Position numbers and translations under genes: made by a program. From the NCBI GenBank assembly GCA_937958295.1, contig CALFEY010000410.1, forward strand, positions 1 through 10,872: a DNA stretch of 10,872 bases. The letters run 5' to 3'. The notes below the pieces were generated by a model, which did no database searches, was not told the DNA's origin, and saw nothing but the letters and a program-made list of their open reading frames with translations. Origin of the DNA: an uncultured Pseudomonadota bacterium (lineage in GTDB: Bacteria > Pseudomonadota > Gammaproteobacteria > Burkholderiales > Casimicrobiaceae). Of this stretch, positions 7,574 to 10,872 are shown piece after piece. Position 1 is the first letter of the stretch. Each line of letters opens with the position of its first letter.

Positions 7574-8866
7574 TCAGGCCACCAGTCGCGCGCGGCGCAC
7601 GAGTGGCCGCGCGAAGAGCTCGGCGAGATCGGCCGCCTGCTCGAAGCCCTGGATCGGCGTGAACACGAGCTCGATCGACCACTTCGTGGTGTAACCCTCC
7701 GCCTCGAGCGGATTGGCGAGGCCCAACCCGCATACGACGAGATCGGGGTTCGCCGCGCGACAGCGATCGAGCTGGCGCTCCACATCCTGGCCTTCGCTCA
7801 GGACCACGTCGTTGGGCAGCAGCGCGAGCTCCTGCGCGAGATGCTCGCGATGCAGGTAGGGCGTGCCCACTTCGGTGAGGACCATGCCGAGCTCCCGCGC
7901 GAGGAAGCGCGCGATCGGGATCTCGAGTTGCGAATCGGGGAACAGGAACACGCGCTTGCCGGCGAGCTCGCTGCGGTAGCGCGCGAGGCCCCGGCAAGCG
8001 CGCTCGCTGCGCGGGAACGTGACGGCAGCGAGGCGCTCCGCCCCAATGCCCCACTCCGTGGCCGCGGCGCCGAGCCATGCCGCGGTGCCCTCGGCGCCTA
8101 GCGGGAAGGGCGCGGGAAGGCGGCGCGCTCCGCGTTCTTCGAGGGCGCGCGCCGTGTCGGCGAGGAAGGGTTGGGCGAGGAGCATGCGGGTGCCCGGTCC
8201 CACGGCGGGCAGGTCGGCGGCGCGACGCGGCGGAAAGAACCGCACGGGGCCCACGCCGAGCTCGTCGAAGGCACGCTGCAGCTGGTCCTCCACCACGTCG
8301 GCGAGGGCACCCACGACGAGCAGGGAGCGCGGCGCGTCGGCGGCCAGCGGCGGCAGCTCTGGCACGAGCGCCGCGAGGCACGCATCCTCACCCTGCGTGA
8401 ACGTGGTCTCGATGCCGCTGCCGGAATAGTTGAGCACGCGCACCTGCGGCGCGTAGGTGCGCGACAGTCGTGCGGCCGCGCGCGAGAGGTCGAGCTTGAT
8501 CACTTCCGACGGGCACGACCCCACGAGGAACAACAGCTTGATCTCGGGCCGGCGGGACAGGAGCTGGCCCACGACCCGGTCGAGCTCCTCGTTTGCATCG
8601 GCGAGACCGGCCAGGTCGCGCTCGCCGATGATCGCGGTGGCGAAGCGGGGCTCGGCGAAGATCATCACGCCCGCTGCCGACTGGATAAGGTGCGCGCAGG
8701 TGCGCGAGCCCACCACGAGGAAGAACGCGTCCTGGATCTTGCGGTGCAGCCAGATGATCCCGGTAAGACCACAGAACACTTCGCGCTGCCCGCGCTCGCG
8801 CAGCACGGGTGCAGTGGCGCACCCCGGGGCCGGGTTGGCCGTCGAGACGTCGCGCAGCGCGATCAT
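7574..8866 (-). CDS. bchN: Light-independent protochlorophyllide reductase subunit N (BchN)
   Basis: The 430-residue product is the NifD-like partner of BchB in the DPOR catalytic component, and its length is typical. It should supply three cysteine ligands to the cluster it shares with BchB. The matching residues are C32 in EVFCGLTG, C57 in VGSRTCAHLIQ and C118 in LVGSCPSEVIK. Other family stretches are IIWLHRKIQDAFFLVVGSRT (37-56), YSGSGIETTFTQGED in the first half, FLFPDSQLEIPIARFL in the second, and CGLGLANPLEAEGYTTKWSIE near the C-terminus, with FTPIQGFEQAADLAELF after it. The ATG at 8866 overlaps the bchF stop as ATGA. The stop is 4 bases before bchB, so both subunits should be made at similar levels. 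With bchB and bchL, all three DPOR genes are present and intact, so the host should be able to make chlorophyllide in darkness. Confidence 0.97.
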   Translation of the reverse strand: MIALRDVSTANPAPGCATAPVLRERGQREVFCGLTGIIWLHRKIQDAFFLVVGSRTCAHLIQSAAGVMIFAEPRFATAIIGERDLAGLADANEELDRVVGQLLSRRPEIKLLFLVGSCPSEVIKLDLSRAAARLSRTYAPQVRVLNYSGSGIETTFTQGEDACLAALVPELPPLAADAPRSLLVVGALADVVEDQLQRAFDELGVGPVRFFPPRRAADLPAVGPGTRMLLAQPFLADTARALEERGARRLPAPFPLGAEGTAAWLGAAATEWGIGAERLAAVTFPRSERACRGLARYRSELAGKRVFLFPDSQLEIPIARFLARELGMVLTEVGTPYLHREHLAQELALLPNDVVLSEGQDVERQLDRCRAANPDLVVCGLGLANPLEAEGYTTKWSIELVFTPIQGFEQAADLAELFARPLVRRARLVA

Positions 8867-9372
8867 TCCTGTACCGCCAGCGTGCCGCCCGGAGCGGCCG
8901 TTTGCCGTCGCGCGGCCCGCAGCTTGAGCACGAACTGCGCGGCATTGATGACGTAGGTGGCGTAGGCGGCGAGCGCGAGGTAGAGCTGTCCCCGGGTGTC
9001 AAGCCAGCCTAACAGCAGGCATGCAAGGTAGGCGGTATGCAGAGCCAGCACGGCCATGCTGACCACGTCCTCCCAGAAGAAGGGGCCGGCGAACAGATAG
9101 CGGCCGAAAACATCCTTCTCCCAGATGCTGCCGGTCACCATGATGGCGTACAGGACGAGGGTCTTGACCACCACGGAGGCCGTGGCGGCGAGGGCGCCCT
9201 CTCCGCTGACGAGGAAGCGGCACACCAGGGCGAGGCTCACGAGGAACACCAGGAACTGGACAGGGGCCAGGACGCCCTGGACGAGGGTCCACGGAGAGGC
9301 GTCGCGGCGCTGCCGCTCCGCTGCCGTGTAGAGCGTCGTGGGCCTTGCTCGACGGGGCCGGGCCTGCTGCAA
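8863..9372 (-). CDS. bchF: 3-vinyl bacteriochlorophyllide hydratase BchF
   Basis: The 169-residue product hydrates the 3-vinyl group of the (bacterio)chlorophyllide to 3-hydroxyethyl, a step leading to the acetyl group of bacteriochlorophyll a. Family stretches are LYTAAERQRRDASPWTLVQG (14-33), VVVKTLVLYAIMVTGSIWEK (67-86) and FFWEDVVSMAVLALHTAYLA (98-117). About four hydrophobic segments (near 33-55, 66-82, 101-124 and 128-150) indicate an integral membrane enzyme. The TTG at 9372 is my start because GAGGAG lies 5 bases upstream and the resulting length fits the family. The frame continues up to another TTG at 9447, but those extra 25 residues are charged and unlike BchF, and that TTG overlaps the weak -10 box proposed here. 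This is the first gene of the leftward superoperon; its stop overlaps the bchN start as ATGA. Confidence 0.94.
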   Translation of the reverse strand: MQQARPRRARPTTLYTAAERQRRDASPWTLVQGVLAPVQFLVFLVSLALVCRFLVSGEGALAATASVVVKTLVLYAIMVTGSIWEKDVFGRYLFAGPFFWEDVVSMAVLALHTAYLACLLLGWLDTRGQLYLALAAYATYVINAAQFVLKLRAARRQTAAPGGTLAVQE

Positions 9373-9377
9373 GCACT

Positions 9378-9383
9378 CTCCTC
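9378..9383 (-). promoter_or_regulatory. Shine-Dalgarno element of bchF
   Basis: On the minus strand this reads GAGGAG, five bases before the TTG at 9372. It is the main reason to place the bchF start there and not at the upstream TTG at 9447. A strong site combined with a weak start codon is unusual enough to note. Confidence 0.75.
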
Positions 9384-9446
9384 GGAAGGCATCCTTGTGG
9401 CGCGATCGATCGCGTCGCACCGGTCGCTTCTCGTTTCTCGACGGCA

Positions 9447-9475
9447 ATGCTTCTACACATCCGGGCCTGTGTCAA
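9447..9475 (-). promoter_or_regulatory. Candidate sigma-70-type promoter of the bchF operon
   Basis: On the minus strand a perfect TTGACA (9475-9470) is followed after 17 bases by AAGCAT (9452-9447), which matches the -10 consensus in only three of six positions. The -35 box coincides with the outer half of a TGT-N12-ACA-like operator, so a repressor bound there would block polymerase. The weak -10 suggests low basal activity or need for an activator. This is a prediction from sequence only. Confidence 0.5.
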
Positions 9476-9487
9476 TAAGTATGGACG
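9470..9487. promoter_or_regulatory. Candidate PpsR/CrtJ operator, left site
   Basis: The sequence TGTCAATAAGTATGGACG fits the PpsR/CrtJ consensus TGT-N12-ACA with a perfect left half and one mismatch (ACG) in the right half. It overlaps the predicted -35 box of bchF. PpsR normally binds such sites as a tetramer, often cooperatively at pairs. Assignment is by consensus and by the neighbouring ppsR gene. Confidence 0.55.
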
Positions 9488-9503
9488 TAAATAAAGGTTG
9501 ACA
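9486..9503. promoter_or_regulatory. Candidate PpsR/CrtJ operator, right site
   Basis: The sequence CGTAAATAAAGGTTGACA fits TGT-N12-ACA with a perfect right half and one mismatch (CGT) in the left half. It shares its first two bases with the left site and overlaps the predicted -35 box of ppaA. The two sites together form a 34-bp dyad, TGTCAA to TTGACA, centred on ACGT at 9485-9488. Confidence 0.55.
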
Positions 9504-9526
9504 TATGGGGTGCGATGGTCTGGAAT
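9498..9526 (+). promoter_or_regulatory. Candidate sigma-70-type promoter of ppaA-ppsR
   Basis: A perfect TTGACA (9498-9503) is followed after 17 bases by TGGAAT (9521-9526), which matches four of six -10 positions. The predicted transcript would begin near 9533 with a leader of about 115 bases before ppaA. The -35 box is the outer half-site of the right operator, which predicts that PpsR represses its own operon. Confidence 0.55.
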
Positions 9527-9632
9527 GAGGGCGTGCTTCCGTGAAAGAGGCGACATCCAGCGCGGCCTGGAATGACGCCGGAGGGCGATAGGGATAGAGG
9601 GCGACCGCAGGTGCAGGACCATGCGCAGATTC

Positions 9633-9640
9633 GGGGAGGA
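9633..9640 (+). promoter_or_regulatory. Shine-Dalgarno element of ppaA/aerR
   Basis: GGGGAGGA ends 8 bases before the ATG at 9649. It is the strongest ribosome-binding sequence in the leader and supports the long form of the protein as the main product. Confidence 0.75.
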
Positions 9641-9648
9641 GCGACGGC

Positions 9649-10530
9649 ATGGAGCGATTGGACGCAGCGGCTGCGATGTTCGGCCGGGCCTCGCAAGGCA
9701 ACGAGCCGGCGACGAGCCGGTCCGTGTCGGGACGCGCGCTCGCGGACGAGGACGGCACGCCGTGGCCGGCACCGCCCGCCAGCGCGCCGCCGGCTCGCTT
9801 CTCGTCGGGGCACGCGCTGATGCGTGACGGCGACGAGACGGCGCCCGCCGCGGGCACGGGGCGCGCGATCGCGAAGGACGAGCCCGCGCGCTTCGCCGAC
9901 GTGCTGGTGCAGCAGGATGCGCAGGCGGTGCGAGATTTCGTGGAGGCGGCATGTGCGGATGGAGTGAGCCTCGAGTCGATCTACCTGGACCTCATCGTCC
10001 CGGCCGCGGTCGAGCTTGGGCGCGCCTGGGAGGATGATCGGTACATGTTCTCCGACGTCACCGTGGGGATGGTCCGGCTCTCGCAGGTCCTCTGGCACAT
10101 CGGGCCGCGCTTTCGCCGTGAGCTAGAATGCGCGCGCATCGGGCGCAGCGTGCTGCTGGTGCCGGCCCGGCGTGAGCAGCACGCGCTAGGGGTCACCATG
10201 GTGGCGGATTTCTTTGCTCGCGCCGGCTGGGAGGTGACCACGTCCTCTTTTCGCGGCGATGAGGCGGTCCGTCTCGCGCGCGCGGAATCGTTCGACGTGA
10301 TCGGCCTATCCGCGGCGTGCACCGGTCACTTCGACGAGATGGCCGCGGACATTCAGGCCTTGCGGCAGGCCTCGCGCAACCGCGCGGTGGGTATCATGGT
10401 GGGAGGGGCGGCGTTTGCGGGCCACGGCGAGCGCGTCGCTCACGTGGGGGCCGACGCCACGGCCGGGAATGCTCTCCAGGCCCCCTTGGTGGCGGCCCAG
10501 CTCGTGGCCGCGCGGGCGGGTGCCTCCTAG
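9649..10530 (+). CDS. ppaA: Cobalamin-binding regulator PpaA/AerR
   Basis: The 293-residue product resembles PpaA/AerR, the cobalamin-binding anti-repressor or modulator of PpsR/CrtJ. Residues 1-75 are Ala/Pro/Arg-rich and look disordered. A helical segment with ESIYLDLIVPAAVELGRAWEDDRYMFSDVTVG (109-140) matches the helper region preceding B12 domains. The Rossmann-type B12 domain follows: VLLVPARREQHALGVTMVADFFARAGW (168-194) contains E176-x-H178-xx-G181, a variant of DxHxxG whose histidine should be an axial cobalt ligand. DVIGLSAACT (216-225) and GIMVGGAAF (248-256) are the later strands, and GADATAGNALQA (267-278) is the last loop. H150 is another candidate ligand. In related systems light-activated cobalamin changes how AerR acts on CrtJ. 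An in-frame ATG at 9820 could give a short form. ppsR follows after 30 bases, probably on the same transcript. The alternative name aerR would be equally valid. Confidence 0.9.
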   Translation: MERLDAAAAMFGRASQGNEPATSRSVSGRALADEDGTPWPAPPASAPPARFSSGHALMRDGDETAPAAGTGRAIAKDEPARFADVLVQQDAQAVRDFVEAACADGVSLESIYLDLIVPAAVELGRAWEDDRYMFSDVTVGMVRLSQVLWHIGPRFRRELECARIGRSVLLVPARREQHALGVTMVADFFARAGWEVTTSSFRGDEAVRLARAESFDVIGLSAACTGHFDEMAADIQALRQASRNRAVGIMVGGAAFAGHGERVAHVGADATAGNALQAPLVAAQLVAARAGAS

Positions 10531-10546
10531 AAAGTCGTTGCGGTCG

Positions 10547-10556
10547 AAAGGAAGGA
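10547..10556 (+). promoter_or_regulatory. Shine-Dalgarno element of ppsR
   Basis: AAAGGAAGGA ends four bases before the TTG at 10561. It decides the start, because the only nearby ATG (10556) meets a stop after two codons (ATG CGT TGA). Confidence 0.75.
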
Positions 10557-10560
10557 TGCG

Positions 10561-10872
10561 TTGAGCGAGAAGCAGGCACCGGCGGGCAGTTTCGTGAGGG
10601 AGTTCCACGCCCCGCGCAAGACGCTCGGCGAGCTCGATGCCGAAGCGGCATCGTCGGTGATCGCCGCCGCCTCCGACATCGCCCTCGTCCTCGACAAGGA
10701 CGGCGTGATCCGCGATTTGGCCTTCGGCAGCGAGGAGCTGTGCCGGGAGGACTACGGCAAGTGGCTGGGACAGCCGTGGGCGGATACCGTCACGGCCGAG
10801 AGCCGGGTCAAGATCGAATCGCTGCTGCGCGATGCCGCATCCAAGCAGCCGGCGCGCTGGCGCCACGTGAAT
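10561..10872 (+). CDS. ppsR: Photosystem gene repressor PpsR/CrtJ (5' part only)
   Basis: The frame is open from a TTG at 10561 to the right edge, giving 104 codons; full PpsR proteins are about 450-480 residues, with three PAS-type regions, a glutamine-rich linker and a C-terminal Fis-type helix-turn-helix. Only the N-terminal domain is visible. Family features are FHAPRKTLGELDAEAASSVI (15-34), ASDIALVLDKDGVIRDLAFG (37-56) and the segment GKWLGQPWADTVTAESRVKIESLLRDA (66-92) ending in RWRHVN. C61 is not one of the well-known redox cysteines as far as I can judge, since those lie further on. PpsR represses bch, crt and puc genes under oxygen by binding TGT-N12-ACA sites, and two such sites lie in the divergent region to the left. 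The TTG start is chosen for its strong Shine-Dalgarno sequence. Linkage to ppaA fits the known functional pair. Confidence 0.92.
   Translation, partial: MSEKQAPAGSFVREFHAPRKTLGELDAEAASSVIAAASDIALVLDKDGVIRDLAFGSEELCREDYGKWLGQPWADTVTAESRVKIESLLRDAASKQPARWRHVN

Larger units (their letters stand above)
9373..9648. other. Divergent control region between bchF and ppaA
   Basis: This 276-base region separates the leftward bch superoperon from the rightward regulator genes. It includes a short stretch, about 9446-9510, that is clearly richer in A+T than its surroundings and holds both predicted promoters and the twin operator. The rest, about 9511-9640, should be the ppaA leader. I see no terminator hairpin, no small ORF with a good start, and no FNR-type TTGAT-N4-ATCAA site. 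A short inverted repeat, ACACA-N8-TGTGT (9455-9472), abuts the operator on the bchF side; its meaning is unknown. Confidence 0.7.

Noticed and set aside
9373..9447. Longer bchF starting at the TTG at 9447
   Set aside because: The 25 extra residues do not resemble BchF, that TTG overlaps the predicted -10 box, and the TTG at 9372 has a far better Shine-Dalgarno element.
9455..9472. ACACA-N8-TGTGT inverted repeat considered as a third PpsR site or terminator
   Set aside because: The half-sites are in the opposite orientation to TGT-N12-ACA, and the stem is only five bases with no T-run, so neither reading is supported.
9572..9827. Plus-strand ORFs starting at 9572 and 9621 in the ppaA leader
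   Set aside because: Both are out of frame with ppaA, run into it, and give compositionally biased products without a recognisable domain.
10306..10866. Minus-strand ORF opposite the ppaA end and ppsR start
   Set aside because: It opposes recognisable PpsR coding sequence and shows no domain of its own.
1..10872. CRISPR arrays, insertion sequences, tRNA or rRNA genes, riboswitches
   Set aside because: No regularly spaced repeats, transposase motifs, terminal inverted repeats or RNA-gene signatures were seen; nearly all bases are accounted for by the nine protein-coding genes and one control region.

Overview
This window is the conserved bch/regulator part of an anoxygenic photosynthesis gene cluster of the purple-bacterial (type II reaction centre) kind. 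Seven genes run leftwards in the order bchF-bchN-bchB-bchH-bchL-bchM-lhaA. Two regulator genes, ppaA/aerR and ppsR, run rightwards from the same control region. The DNA is very G+C rich, third codon positions are mostly G or C, and the gene order matches purple Proteobacteria. A Gemmatimonas-like recipient of a transferred purple-bacterial cluster is the main alternative, and this window alone cannot separate the two.

Layout. Positions 1-588 (minus) hold the first 196 codons of lhaA, a PucC-family assembly factor that continues beyond the left edge. Then come bchM (585-1286), bchL (1286-2197), a 17-codon ORF bridging bchH and bchL (2194-2247), bchH (2244-6005), bchB (5980-7569), bchN (7574-8866) and bchF (8863-9372), all on the minus strand. 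No gap between these genes exceeds 4 bases and most overlap, so they read as one superoperon with translational coupling. The 276-base divergent region (9373-9648) holds two outward TTGACA -35 boxes around a pair of abutting TGT-N12-ACA-like PpsR/CrtJ sites. On the plus strand ppaA/aerR (9649-10530) is followed after 30 bases by ppsR (10561 to the right edge, 104 codons present).

How the genes work together. BchH is the large subunit of Mg-chelatase; BchI and BchD must be encoded elsewhere. BchM methylates Mg-protoporphyrin IX. BchL with BchN-BchB is the complete light-independent protochlorophyllide reductase. BchF hydrates the 3-vinyl group on the way to bacteriochlorophyll a. LhaA helps insert pigment-protein complexes into the membrane. 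PpsR is the aerobic repressor of such genes and PpaA/AerR is its cobalamin-binding partner. Their position next to the twin operator suggests the cluster controls its own expression in response to oxygen and light.

This is a known system, and I see no new enzyme system, mobile element, CRISPR array or RNA gene. The points worth a second look are the geometry of the twin operator, the 19-bp repeat that makes a 17-codon coupling ORF between bchH and bchL, and a possible short form of AerR.
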